Positions 1 through 8,351 of a stretch of 42,783 nucleotides of DNA are shown in pieces (position 1 is the first letter of the stretch; the number at the start of each line of letters is the position of its first letter). The DNA comes from Actinomycetota bacterium. Lineage in GTDB: Bacteria > Actinomycetota > Actinomycetes > Nanopelagicales > Nanopelagicaceae. Below the pieces are notes generated by a model. That model searched no databases. It was not told where the DNA came from and saw only the letters and a program-made list of their open reading frames with translations. Location: the NCBI GenBank assembly GCA_027592195.1, contig JAQCKU010000004.1, positions 1 through 42,783 of the forward strand. Direction: 5' to 3'. The translations under genes and the position numbers were made by a program.

Positions 1-15
1 ACAACTTAATAATTT

Positions 16-89
16 GGCGGGGTAGCTCAGCTTGGTAGAGCAAGCGGCTCATAATCGCTGTGTCGTGGGTTCAAATCCCGCCTCCGCTA
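16..89 (+). tRNA. tRNA-Met (anticodon CAT)
   Basis: Cloverleaf: acceptor GGCGGGG/CTCCGCT (with G:U pairs), anticodon loop CTCATAA, T-arm GTGGG-TTCAAAT-CCCGC. Could in principle be Ile2 (lysidine-modified CAT). Confidence 0.9.
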
Positions 90-166
90 CGATCAATTTA
101 GGTTATTTGCTCATGAGTTAGAGAGTCGGTAACCTTCATAGTCCACCACAAGGCGAGGAGCTACAC

Positions 167-337
167 ATGGCAAGTAAGAGCGCAGATGTCCGTCCAAAGA
201 TCACAATGGCATGTGTAGAGTGCAAAGAGCGAAATTACATCACGCGAAAAAATCGCCGTAACGATCCAGATCGTCTAGAGCTAAAGAAGTATTGCTCTCG
301 TTGCAAAGCTTCAACACTTCACCGCGAAACTCGCTGA
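167..337 (+). CDS. rpmG: 50S ribosomal protein L33 (bL33), Zn-ribbon form
   Basis: Translation [56 protein letters not shown]; two CxxC motifs; too short for the ORF track. Confidence 0.95.
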   Translation: MASKSADVRPKITMACVECKERNYITRKNRRNDPDRLELKKYCSRCKASTLHRETR

Positions 338-344
338 TTAAAGT

Positions 345-755
345 TTGATAAAGCCAGAGGTTATCGGTCGAACCCTTCGGGGCGAGCAAGTATTTACTAT
401 CACTAAAGATTCGATCGCCGCTTTCTCCAACGCTATTGGGCAATTAAATAGTGAAGTGGCTCCACCGACATACGCCTTCACTATTATCATCACAGCTTTT
501 GAAAGCTCCTTAAAGAGTTCAGGGATGAATTGGGATCGAATGGTCCATGGCGATCAAAAATTTGAAATTATCCAACCTCTGCAAGGAGGAGATCGGCTTC
601 GGGTCGATACAACGATTGAAAACCTCCGCCTAGTTGCTGGAAATGAACTGGTCTCAGTACGAGCAGATATTTATCGCGCTGGAGATAATGAAGAGAGTAG
701 TTCTCAAGAAGTTTTAATCCGCGCTTGGTCCACTCTCGTAGTAAGAGGTGGCTAG
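345..755 (+). CDS. MaoC-like / FAS1-like dehydratase N-terminal domain protein (HadA-like)
   Basis: ORF with TTG start; sequence pattern and position between rpmG and a second MaoC protein match the mycobacterial rpmG2-hadA-hadB order. Confidence 0.75.
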   Translation: MIKPEVIGRTLRGEQVFTITKDSIAAFSNAIGQLNSEVAPPTYAFTIIITAFESSLKSSGMNWDRMVHGDQKFEIIQPLQGGDRLRVDTTIENLRLVAGNELVSVRADIYRAGDNEESSSQEVLIRAWSTLVVRGG

Positions 756-757
756 CT

Positions 758-1171
758 ATGTTGAAAAAGGATGACCTTCAGGTCGGGCAATTGCTTGCCC
801 CAGCTAGCTTCATAGTAAATCGCAAGATCCTTAAAAGCTATGCCGATGCCAGCGGTGATCAGAACCCAATTCATCAAGATGAAGAGTTTGCGAAATCTGT
901 TGGTCTACCGAATGTTATTGCCCATGGAATGTTAACTATGGCCTTCGGTGGAAGATATTTATCAGAGCTTGCCGATGGGCCTGGATCGATTAAAGAATTC
1001 TCATCTCGATTTACAAAACCAGTAGTAGTCGCAGAGGGTGAAGATGTTGAGATAATTTTTACTGGAAAAATATCTGAAATCGATGGAAATCAGATAAAAG
1101 TGGATATTGAAGCAAGATCATCAGGTGAGAAAGTTTTAGGTATGGCTAAAGCTCTCTTGGTTATCAATTAG
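758..1171 (+). CDS. MaoC family hot-dog dehydratase (HadB-like)
   Basis: ATG at 758 is preferred over the track start at 725. Hydratase motif YADASGDQNPIHQDEEFAKSVGLPNVIAHGMLTM. Confidence 0.85.
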   Translation: MLKKDDLQVGQLLAPASFIVNRKILKSYADASGDQNPIHQDEEFAKSVGLPNVIAHGMLTMAFGGRYLSELADGPGSIKEFSSRFTKPVVVAEGEDVEIIFTGKISEIDGNQIKVDIEARSSGEKVLGMAKALLVIN

Positions 1172-1195
1172 AGATCAATTAGAGATCAAGTAGAG
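1163..1195 (+). repeat. Tandem repeat, 11 bp x 3 (atcaattagag)
   Basis: atcaattagag atcaattagag atcaagtagag; the first copy contains the TAG stop of the upstream gene. Confidence 0.9.
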
Positions 1196-1208
1196 TTGAA
1201 GAAAATTT

Positions 1209-1883
1209 ATGAGTAATTTAACTGTTGGAATAATCATTGATGGCTTTCATGAGGACGCGATCACCTCAATTCAATCAATTATGGAGTACTCAGGAGCTGG
1301 TATTGCGCTTTTAATAAATGGTAAACAAGAACCGCTTGCATTACCAACATCTGATCGGATCAGAGTTTTTGAAGCGAAACAGAAACTTGGTTGGGGAAAT
1401 GCTGCCAACTTTCTCCTTGAAAATAGTGAGAAAAAATATCTAGCGCTGATGGATCCATCAACGACTTTTACCGGTGATGCTGCAGCGTTAGTTGAAGAAA
1501 AGTTAGATGAGGGATATAAAGGTGTTGGCTGGCGCGGTGGTTTAATTAATATCGAAGATGAGTGGCGATCGGTTGACGATAAAGGCCCAGGTGAGGTTGA
1601 TGTTCTCTTCTCTTACTTTATGGCCCTGGACCGAGAGTTTGCTCAAGAAATTGGTGCCAACCCCAGCTCAAAGTATTATCGAAATGCAGATATGGAGCTC
1701 TCGCTCGCGCTCCGTGAAGCTGGCGCTCGCCTCTATCAGATCGATCTTCCGCTTCAACAGGGACGCCACCACGGTTATTACGATGTTGATGAGAGCTATC
1801 GAGAGAAGCACTCTAAGGATAATTACAATCGAATTTTGAAACGTTTCCGAGGTAAGAACGACATATTGTCGCCTCGTCGTTAG
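1209..1883 (+). CDS. Glycosyltransferase family 2-like protein
   Basis: 224 aa ORF; GT-A-like pattern (VGIIIDGFHEDAITSIQSI, GWGNAANFLLE, YLALMDPSTTF, NADMELSLALREAG). Confidence 0.6.
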   Translation: MSNLTVGIIIDGFHEDAITSIQSIMEYSGAGIALLINGKQEPLALPTSDRIRVFEAKQKLGWGNAANFLLENSEKKYLALMDPSTTFTGDAAALVEEKLDEGYKGVGWRGGLINIEDEWRSVDDKGPGEVDVLFSYFMALDREFAQEIGANPSSKYYRNADMELSLALREAGARLYQIDLPLQQGRHHGYYDVDESYREKHSKDNYNRILKRFRGKNDILSPRR

Positions 1884-1892
1884 CCTTCTCTT

Positions 1893-2930
1893 ATGGTCAA
1901 GCTGGCAGAAGTCACCACATTAGCGGTGGGCGGTGAAGCAAAAGAGTTTTTTACTGCAACTGATCCTCATTCTGCGATTGATTTAATCAAAAGTGCAGAT
2001 CAAAGTGGTGAGCCAATTTTAATCCTTGGCGGTGGATCCAATCTCTTAGTTGCAGATTCTGGCTTTGAAGGCAGAGTGATAAAAATTGAAAGTACTGGTA
2101 TCTCTTTTGAAGAAGATCAGTGCAGCGGTGGATTTATCACCGTTGCAGCAGGGGAAGATTGGGATCAATTTGTTGATTGGTCGATTAAAAATAATTTTTC
2201 TGGACTTGAGACGCTATCTGGAATTCCAGGAACTGTTGGAGCATCACCAATTCAAAATATTGGCGCCTATGGACGAGAGATAAGTGAGTCAATTGCACGA
2301 ATACGTGTTTATGATCGCAAATTAAATGAGATGAAAACATTTACTCAAGCTCAATGTGAATTCTCTTATCGCTCCTCTCTTTTTAAGAGAAATTTAGACC
2401 GTTACTTCATTGTCGAAGTGATTTTCCAATTAAAAAAAGGAGAGCAATCTCTTCCAATTCTTTATCAAGAGTTGGCAGATCATTTAAATATAGCTATTGG
2501 TGATAGAAGAGATCTTGAAAGTGTTCGTCAAGCAGTTCTTGAGATACGTAAGCGGAAAGGGATGGTTCTTGATCCATTAGATCCTGATACAAGATCTGCT
2601 GGATCTTTTTTTATCAATCCAATTATTGAATTATCAGAACTACCCAAAGGCGCACCCTCCTGGCCAGTTGATGGCGATAGCTCTTCAAAGATAAAGACAT
2701 CGGCAGCATGGCTAATTGAAAACGCTGGAATTAAAAAAGGATTTTCACTTGGCGGCGCAGCTATCTCCTCAAAACATGTACTTGCTATAACAAATCGGTC
2801 AGGCAGCGCAGAAGGTGGAGAAGGTGCAACTGCAGAAGAGATCTATAAATTGGCGCAGGTATGTATCAAAGCAGTGGAAGAGAAATTTGCTATTAGGCTA
2901 GAAAGTGAGGTGCGATTACTTGGCTTTTGA
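1893..2930 (+). CDS. murB: UDP-N-acetylmuramate dehydrogenase
   Basis: FAD-binding motif [61 protein letters not shown]. Confidence 0.97.
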   Translation: MVKLAEVTTLAVGGEAKEFFTATDPHSAIDLIKSADQSGEPILILGGGSNLLVADSGFEGRVIKIESTGISFEEDQCSGGFITVAAGEDWDQFVDWSIKNNFSGLETLSGIPGTVGASPIQNIGAYGREISESIARIRVYDRKLNEMKTFTQAQCEFSYRSSLFKRNLDRYFIVEVIFQLKKGEQSLPILYQELADHLNIAIGDRRDLESVRQAVLEIRKRKGMVLDPLDPDTRSAGSFFINPIIELSELPKGAPSWPVDGDSSSKIKTSAAWLIENAGIKKGFSLGGAAISSKHVLAITNRSGSAEGGEGATAEEIYKLAQVCIKAVEEKFAIRLESEVRLLGF

Positions 2931-4115
2931 GAGTAGATCTTTAATTCTGGCAATACCTTCAACTATATCCTGATCAGATGTTGCATAAGAAAGTCGTAAA
3001 TATCCTGAGGGTCCAAATGCTTCACCTGGAACTACGGCAACTTCTACTTTTTCAAGTATGAGCGCAGCAAGCTCACTAGAAGTCGTCGGACGATTACCGT
3101 CAATTTCTTTACCAAGAACACCTTTAACAGAGGGATAAACATAGAAGGCTCCTTTAGGCATAGGGCAGTAAATACCGGGGATATCGTTGAGAGCGGCAAC
3201 AATCAATTTACGTCTTCGATCAAAAGCAGCAAGCATCTCGTTAACTACATCGAGAGTTCCAGCGACTGCAGCGAGCGCTGCGCGTTGTGAGATATTTGCA
3301 ACATTTGATGAGAGATGTGATTGATGATTGGTCGCTGCTTTGATGACATCTTTTGGTCCAATCATCCAACCAACGCGCCATCCAGTCATTGCATAGGTTT
3401 TAGCAACTCCATTGAGAATAATTGTTCGATCGGCAATCGGTGGATAGATAACTGGAATTGATGGTGCCATCGCTCCATCAAAGAGAAGGTGTTCATAGAT
3501 TTCATCGGTGATGATCCATAGGTTTTTACTATCTGCCCACTTTGCAATCTCTAGTACTTGCTCGGGGGTATAGACCGCTCCGGTTGGATTAGAAGGAGAG
3601 CAGAAGAGTAAAACTTTTGTTCTCTCGGTAAGGGCTGCCTCTAACTGCGCAACAGTGACTAGATAATCTTGCTTCTCATCTGCAAAAACTTCAACAGGGT
3701 TACCACCTGCAAGCTTGATGCACTCTGGGTATGAGGTCCAATATGGCGCAGGAAGTAAAACTTCATCGCCTGGATCTAAAATCGCGGCAAAGGATTGATA
3801 GACAGATTGCTTTCCACCATTGGTAACAAGTACTTGATCTGCTGTAATTTCATAACCAGAATCCCGTTTTGTTTTTGCAACAATTGCCTCGCGAAGTTCT
3901 GGAAGCCCTGGCGTTGGCGTATATCGATGGTTGGCAACTTGACTTGCCGCCGCTATCGCAGCATCAACGACATAACTCGGTGTCGGGAAATCAGGTTCTC
4001 CTGCGCCAAATCCGATAACTGGCCGGCCGGCGGCTTTCAACGCCTTAGCTTTTGCATCGACCGCTAAAGTTGCAGATTCGGTGATTGCCGCAATTCGCGC
4101 TGAGATCCGGGCCAT
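2916..4115 (-). CDS. Pyridoxal phosphate-dependent aspartate aminotransferase (class I)
   Basis: [29 protein letters not shown]-Lys motif [16 protein letters not shown]; overlaps the murB 3' end by 15 bp (convergent). Confidence 0.95.
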   Translation of the reverse strand: MARISARIAAITESATLAVDAKAKALKAAGRPVIGFGAGEPDFPTPSYVVDAAIAAASQVANHRYTPTPGLPELREAIVAKTKRDSGYEITADQVLVTNGGKQSVYQSFAAILDPGDEVLLPAPYWTSYPECIKLAGGNPVEVFADEKQDYLVTVAQLEAALTERTKVLLFCSPSNPTGAVYTPEQVLEIAKWADSKNLWIITDEIYEHLLFDGAMAPSIPVIYPPIADRTIILNGVAKTYAMTGWRVGWMIGPKDVIKAATNHQSHLSSNVANISQRAALAAVAGTLDVVNEMLAAFDRRRKLIVAALNDIPGIYCPMPKGAFYVYPSVKGVLGKEIDGNRPTTSSELAALILEKVEVAVVPGEAFGPSGYLRLSYATSDQDIVEGIARIKDLLSKAK

Positions 4116-4212
4116 AGGCGTACTCTGCCAAGTGATCGTCTCGATCGCGAATTGGATATCGGGAGTTCAACTGCGATTTCAGCGTTGGACAGGCGGCTCG
4201 TAAAGCTGGATC

Positions 4213-4255
4213 TAGAGCCCGAATTAGAGCCCGAATTAGAGCCCGAATTAGAGCC
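4213..4255 (+). repeat. Tandem repeat, 12 bp x about 3.6 (gagcccgaatta)
   Basis: Three exact copies of gagcccgaatta at 4215-4250 plus partial flanking copies. Confidence 0.9.
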
Positions 4256-4374
4256 GGGTTAGACCTGGGGGGCTGAAGTGACCTACACTCACCCTCCTGA
4301 CATTTGGTTAGTCGTTTACATCTCAACGATTATGAAAAAGGTCATGCTTTTGCATGCCCAAACAATTGTCATAT

Positions 4375-4451
4375 AGGGCAGTAGCTCAATTGGCCAGAGT
4401 TCCGGTCTCCAACACCGGCGGTTGGGGGTTCAAGTCCCTCCTGCCCTGCCA
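4375..4451 (+). tRNA. tRNA-Trp (anticodon CCA), CCA tail encoded
   Basis: Acceptor AGGGCAG/CTGCCCT, anticodon loop TCTCCAACA, T-arm GGGGGTTCAAGTCCCTC, 3' GCCA; directly upstream of secE as in many actinobacteria. Confidence 0.93.
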
Positions 4452-4543
4452 GCGTTACTGATCTGTCTCAATCAGTAGCAGTAATTATTTGAGATAAAAG
4501 AAAAAGTTATGAAGTCGTAGTGAAGAAAGAGAGAGGAAGCCAG

Positions 4544-4765
4544 ATGAGCGAAGAAGTCGGTACCGAAGAAAAGAATTTCTTCGCCCGTATTCCGCAATTC
4601 TATCGACAGGTGATTTCTGAGCTCCGTCGAGTCGTTTGGCCAACGAGAAAACAGGTCAACACCTACACCATCGTTGTTATGGCTTTCGTAACATTTATGA
4701 TTTCGGTTATTTCAATTTTTGATCTTGGGCTAACAAAGATCATTTTCTGGGTCTTTGGAGGATAA
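4544..4765 (+). CDS. secE: Preprotein translocase subunit SecE
   Basis: [35 protein letters not shown] at 4544 with upstream gaggaag SD is preferred over the GTG at 4520. Confidence 0.95.
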   Translation: MSEEVGTEEKNFFARIPQFYRQVISELRRVVWPTRKQVNTYTIVVMAFVTFMISVISIFDLGLTKIIFWVFGG

Positions 4766-4770
4766 GTAAG

Positions 4771-5535
4771 ATGAGTGAATTTGAAAATCAACTAACTGCT
4801 GGCGACTCCCCAGTGGTAACAGACTCCCCAGTGGCGATAGATATTGAAAAAAGTGATGAAAATGTTATTGCAACTGATTCAGATGATTTAGCTGTCGATA
4901 GCTCTATTGATGGTGATAGCTCCGCTGATCTGGATGATCTAGAACTTGAAGAAGAGGTTGATCCTGAGTTACTAGAATTTCGCAGAGCGCTCCAGGCTGC
5001 GCCGGGTGAATGGTTTGTTATTCACTCCTATGCTGGATACGAAAAGCGCGTTAAGGCAAATCTTCAACAGCGTATTACCTCCATGAATATGGAAGATTTT
5101 ATTTTCCAGATTGAGGTACCTGAAGAAGAGGTAAGAGAGCTTAAGAATGGTCAATTTAAAGTTGTAAAGCGAAATATTTATCCAGGTTATGTTTTGGTAA
5201 GGCTAGATCTCACTGATGAATCCTGGTCTTGCGTTCGAAATACCCCTGGGGTAACTGGCTTTGTCGGTAACTCGCATCATCCAAGCCCACTTCCACTTGA
5301 TGAAGTTGAGAAGATGATCGCTCCAAAGGAGCTGAAGAAATCAACGAAGCCAGAGATTCGAATGGTGGATTTCACTATCGGAGAGTCAGTCACCGTTATG
5401 GATGGTCCTTTTGCAACCCTTCCAGCATCGATCAGTGAGATTATGCCGGAGCAGGCAAAACTTAAGGTCTTGGTTTCAATTTTTGGTCGAGAGACTCCAG
5501 TTGAGCTCTCATTCCATCAAGTACAAAAATTGTAA
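4771..5535 (+). CDS. nusG: Transcription termination/antitermination protein NusG
   Basis: NGN plus KOW domains ([47 protein letters not shown]); acidic N-terminal extension. Confidence 0.97.
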   Translation: MSEFENQLTAGDSPVVTDSPVAIDIEKSDENVIATDSDDLAVDSSIDGDSSADLDDLELEEEVDPELLEFRRALQAAPGEWFVIHSYAGYEKRVKANLQQRITSMNMEDFIFQIEVPEEEVRELKNGQFKVVKRNIYPGYVLVRLDLTDESWSCVRNTPGVTGFVGNSHHPSPLPLDEVEKMIAPKELKKSTKPEIRMVDFTIGESVTVMDGPFATLPASISEIMPEQAKLKVLVSIFGRETPVELSFHQVQKL

Positions 5536-5561
5536 TCAGCCGTAATCAACAGTAATTAAGA
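5532..5561 (+). repeat. Tandem repeat, 10 bp x 3 (gtaatcannn) at the nusG stop
   Basis: gtaatcagcc gtaatcaaca gtaattaaga. Confidence 0.75.
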
Positions 5562-5602
5562 GATCAAGAATTTAAAAGAAAAAGGTAAAAGGGGAGACGA
5601 AA

Positions 5603-6031
5603 ATGGCACCAAAGAAGAAGATCTCAGCTCTCATCAAGCTACAGATCCAAGCAGGAGCAGCAACACCAGCTCCACCAGTTGGACCTGCACTTGGTCAACA
5701 TGGTGTAAACATCATGGACTTTGTTAAGGCATATAACGCTGCGACAGAGAGTCAGAAAGGTCAGATCATCCCGGTTGAGATCACCGTTTATGAAGATCGA
5801 TCATTTACCTTCATTACTAAGACTCCTCCGGCTTCACGTCTGATTCTTAAGGCTGCTGGAATTGAAAAAGGATCTGCAGTTCCACATAAGACGAAAGTTG
5901 CAACAATTTCCCAGGCTCAAGTAGAAGAGATTGCCAAGGTCAAGATGTCAGATCTCAATGCCAATGACTTAGCAGCGGCAAGCAAAATTATTGCTGGAAC
6001 AGCTCGCTCGATGGGTGTTGTTGTTCAATAA
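5603..6031 (+). CDS. rplK: 50S ribosomal protein L11
   Basis: [37 protein letters not shown]. Confidence 0.99.
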   Translation: MAPKKKISALIKLQIQAGAATPAPPVGPALGQHGVNIMDFVKAYNAATESQKGQIIPVEITVYEDRSFTFITKTPPASRLILKAAGIEKGSAVPHKTKVATISQAQVEEIAKVKMSDLNANDLAAASKIIAGTARSMGVVVQ

Positions 6032-6073
6032 CTGAAATAACTGAATAAAAATTAAATAAGCATTACAGAAGTA

Positions 6074-6104
6074 GGTGGGAGGAGAGCGCATCTCCGCTAA
6101 CCAC
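6074..6104 (+). promoter_or_regulatory. Probable L1-binding leader element upstream of rplA
   Basis: GTGG-GA-GGAGA-gcgca-TCTCC-GCTAA-CCAC; two helices separated by an asymmetric loop, resembling the L1 target in 23S rRNA and L1-operon mRNA. Confidence 0.7.
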
Positions 6105-6156
6105 AACTCAATCAGTTAAGAGAGAGATCCTCTCTTAAGCTATGAATGGAGAAGAT

Positions 6157-6867
6157 ATGAAGCGCAGTAAGAAATATAGAGAAGCAGCTGCCAAAATTGA
6201 TGAGAGCTCGCTCTACCTTCCCTTAACCGCTATGAAGTTGGTTAAAGATACGGTCACTGTGAAGTTTGATCCCTCTGTTGAGGTGGCACTGGTATTGGGC
6301 GTAGATCCCAAGAAGGCAGATCAAGCAGTACGGAGCACAGTTAATTTGCCCCATGGAACTGGAAAGACGGCACGCGTTCTTGTTTTTGCAACGGGTGAGC
6401 GAGCAGATGAAGCGCGAGCTGCCGGGGCCGATATTGTCGGTGGCGATGAATTAATTGATGAGGTCTCTAAAGGTCGCCTTGATTATGACTCTGTTGTCTC
6501 AACTCCAGAGTTGATGGGCAAAGTTGGTCGTCTTGGAAAAGTTCTTGGACCTCGTGGCTTAATGCCAAACCCTAAAACTGGAACAGTTACTACGGATGTA
6601 GCGAAAGCTGTTACCGATATCAAAGGCGGAAAAATCGAATTCCGTATTGATAAAAATTCCAATCTACATTTCCTTATCGGTAAGGCATCATTTAGCGAAG
6701 ATGCGCTCGCCGATAACTACGCAGCAGCGATCGAAGAGGTTATGCGTGCTAAGCCAGGATCATCAAAGGGACGGTATATTCGCAAAGCTGTTGTATCAAC
6801 AACAATGGGCCCTGGAATTGCGCTCGATACCAACTTCGCTCGCGAAGGTGCAGCGCCAATTCAATAA
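6157..6867 (+). CDS. rplA: 50S ribosomal protein L1
   Basis: [67 protein letters not shown] ggagaa just upstream of 6157. Confidence 0.98.
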   Translation: MKRSKKYREAAAKIDESSLYLPLTAMKLVKDTVTVKFDPSVEVALVLGVDPKKADQAVRSTVNLPHGTGKTARVLVFATGERADEARAAGADIVGGDELIDEVSKGRLDYDSVVSTPELMGKVGRLGKVLGPRGLMPNPKTGTVTTDVAKAVTDIKGGKIEFRIDKNSNLHFLIGKASFSEDALADNYAAAIEEVMRAKPGSSKGRYIRKAVVSTTMGPGIALDTNFAREGAAPIQ

Positions 6868-6980
6868 GAATTTTGACGGGGGCAGGGGTTTTGATCTAAT
6901 CTCTGCCTCCTCACCGCAGACTGCCGGTTTTGATTTAACAATCTATCAAGATTAATAAATCGAAGTAAATGTCGAAAGAC

Positions 6981-7036
6981 GGCCCGCATAGGTTCGAACG
7001 GTTTACCCCGTACGCCTCTATGCGTCGGGGTTTTTC
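6981..7036 (+). promoter_or_regulatory. rplJ leader: antiterminator/terminator switch (L10-leader-like)
   Basis: Terminator ACCCCG-t-ACGC-(6 nt)-GCGT-CGGGGT plus T-run at 7005-7035. The competing helix CGCATAG (6985-6991) pairs exactly with CTATGCG (7018-7024). Confidence 0.75.
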
Positions 7037-7049
7037 TCATTTAAGGCAT

Positions 7050-7085
7050 AAGTGGATAGGTAAGTGGATAGGTTAAGTGGATAGG
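7050..7085 (+). repeat. Tandem repeat, about 12 bp x 3 (taagtggatagg)
   Basis: aagtggatagg taagtggatagg ttaagtggatagg in the rplJ 5' UTR. Confidence 0.85.
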
Positions 7086-7124
7086 TAATTAAGCAATAAG
7101 AAGAGCACTAGGAAAGGAAGCCGA

Positions 7125-7703
7125 ATGGCTCGCCCTGATAAGTCAGCTGCAGTTACTGAACTGGTTGAAGATTTCAAATCAGCTCAGGCAACAATTCTGA
7201 CTGAGTATCGCGGATTATCCGTGACCTCAATGAAAGCGCTACGTCGATCACTTGGTGAAGAGACCAAGTATTCGGTAGTGAAGAACACCCTGACAAAGAT
7301 TGCTGCAAAAGATGCCGGCGTTGATATCGATTCTTCGCTTCTCACCGGTCCATCTGCGCTTGCATTTATAAAAGGTGACCCAATTGCCGCTGCGAAGTCT
7401 TTAAAGAACTTCCAGAAGGAAAATCCCGCTCTTGTAATTAAGGGTGGAATTTACGAAGGCAAACAGATCACTGCAGCCGAGATTATGAAACTTGCAGACC
7501 TTGAGTCTCGCGAAGTTCTCCTCGCCAAGCTTGCAGGTGCTATGAAGGGCTCACTTGCTAAAGCTGCACGCGTCTTTGATGCGCTCCGAATTAAAATGGA
7601 GGCGCAGAGCGGCGCCCCAGCACCCGTTGCAGAGGCAGCACCCGTTGCAGAGGCAGCTTCTGAAGTAATTTCAGAAGAGCCATCAGAAGAAAAAAGCGAA
7701 TAA
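7125..7703 (+). CDS. rplJ: 50S ribosomal protein L10
   Basis: [27 protein letters not shown]; Ala/Glu-rich C-terminal tail. Confidence 0.98.
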   Translation: MARPDKSAAVTELVEDFKSAQATILTEYRGLSVTSMKALRRSLGEETKYSVVKNTLTKIAAKDAGVDIDSSLLTGPSALAFIKGDPIAAAKSLKNFQKENPALVIKGGIYEGKQITAAEIMKLADLESREVLLAKLAGAMKGSLAKAARVFDALRIKMEAQSGAPAPVAEAAPVAEAASEVISEEPSEEKSE

Positions 7704-7734
7704 GTAGAGAAACCAAAGGAAAAGGATAACAATC

Positions 7735-8118
7735 ATGGCAAAGCTCAGCACCGACGAACTTCTCGGTCAGTTCAAGGAAATGACTTTGGTAGAACTCTCT
7801 GAGTTCGTAAAGTCGTTTGAAACAGAATTCGATGTGACAGCAGCAGCTCCGGTTGCAGCTGCTGCCGCAGGTGGCGCCGCTGGTGGCGAAGCTGCTGCGG
7901 CACAAGATGAGTTCACCCTCATCCTTGATGATGCAGGATCACAGAAGATTGCAGTGATCAAGGAGGTACGTGCCCTCAACTCAGCGCTAGGTCTTAAGGA
8001 AGCTAAAGATCTCGTTGATGCGACCCCAGCGACAATTCTTGAGAATGTGAGCAAGGATGTTGTTGAGAAGGCAAAGGCAGCTTTTGAAGCCGCTGGCGCA
8101 AAGGTCACAGTTAAGTAG
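7735..8118 (+). CDS. rplL: 50S ribosomal protein L7/L12
   Basis: [18 protein letters not shown]-terminus, Ala-rich hinge. Confidence 0.99.
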   Translation: MAKLSTDELLGQFKEMTLVELSEFVKSFETEFDVTAAAPVAAAAAGGAAGGEAAAAQDEFTLILDDAGSQKIAVIKEVRALNSALGLKEAKDLVDATPATILENVSKDVVEKAKAAFEAAGAKVTVK

Positions 8119-8168
8119 GCTCAATTTAACTCCGGTAGATCGGTTTAGATCGATTGAGGAGTGGTAAG

Positions 8169-8210
8169 GAACCCCCCGCAGGAATCTCTTGCGGGGGTTC
8201 TTGCTTTTTG
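8169..8210 (+). terminator. Intrinsic terminator/attenuator between rplL and rpoB
   Basis: GAACCCC(c)CGCA-ggaatctct-TGCGGGGGTTC followed by ttgcttttt. Confidence 0.85.
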
Positions 8211-8351
8211 CCTCAGCTGGGAGTACAAGCGGATTAGACACCTTGGCGGTGGGGGCGATACCCTTGCCCTTCGCACAAATTTCCTATGGGTCCTGCATAT
8301 AGCGGCTGAGGCCCTATGGCTTGGTGCGCATTACCTTCGGAAGGAAATCTC

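Noticed and set aside
1163-1195. Possible CRISPR-like or mobile-element repeat
   Set aside because: Units are directly adjacent 11-mers without spacers; no cas genes, transposase or terminal inverted repeats are in the window.
4045-4326. Minus-strand ORF with RALIRALIRALIRAL repeats
   Set aside because: Generated by translation of the 12-bp tandem repeat and by antisense of the aspC N-terminus; no recognisable protein.
4343-4356. Short CATGC-TTTT-GCATG hairpin upstream of tRNA-Trp
   Set aside because: Only 5 bp; likely chance and no supporting context.
7451-8241. Several minus-strand ORFs opposite rplJ/rplL
   Set aside because: Antisense to highly confident L10 and L7/L12 genes; Ala/Ser-rich composition is a mirror of the sense codons.
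8316-8351. ATG start for rpoB proposed by the ORF track
   Set aside because: The conserved actinobacterial-like N-terminus MAAKSKS starts at TTG 8352 with a good SD; the upstream 12 residues look like leader sequence.
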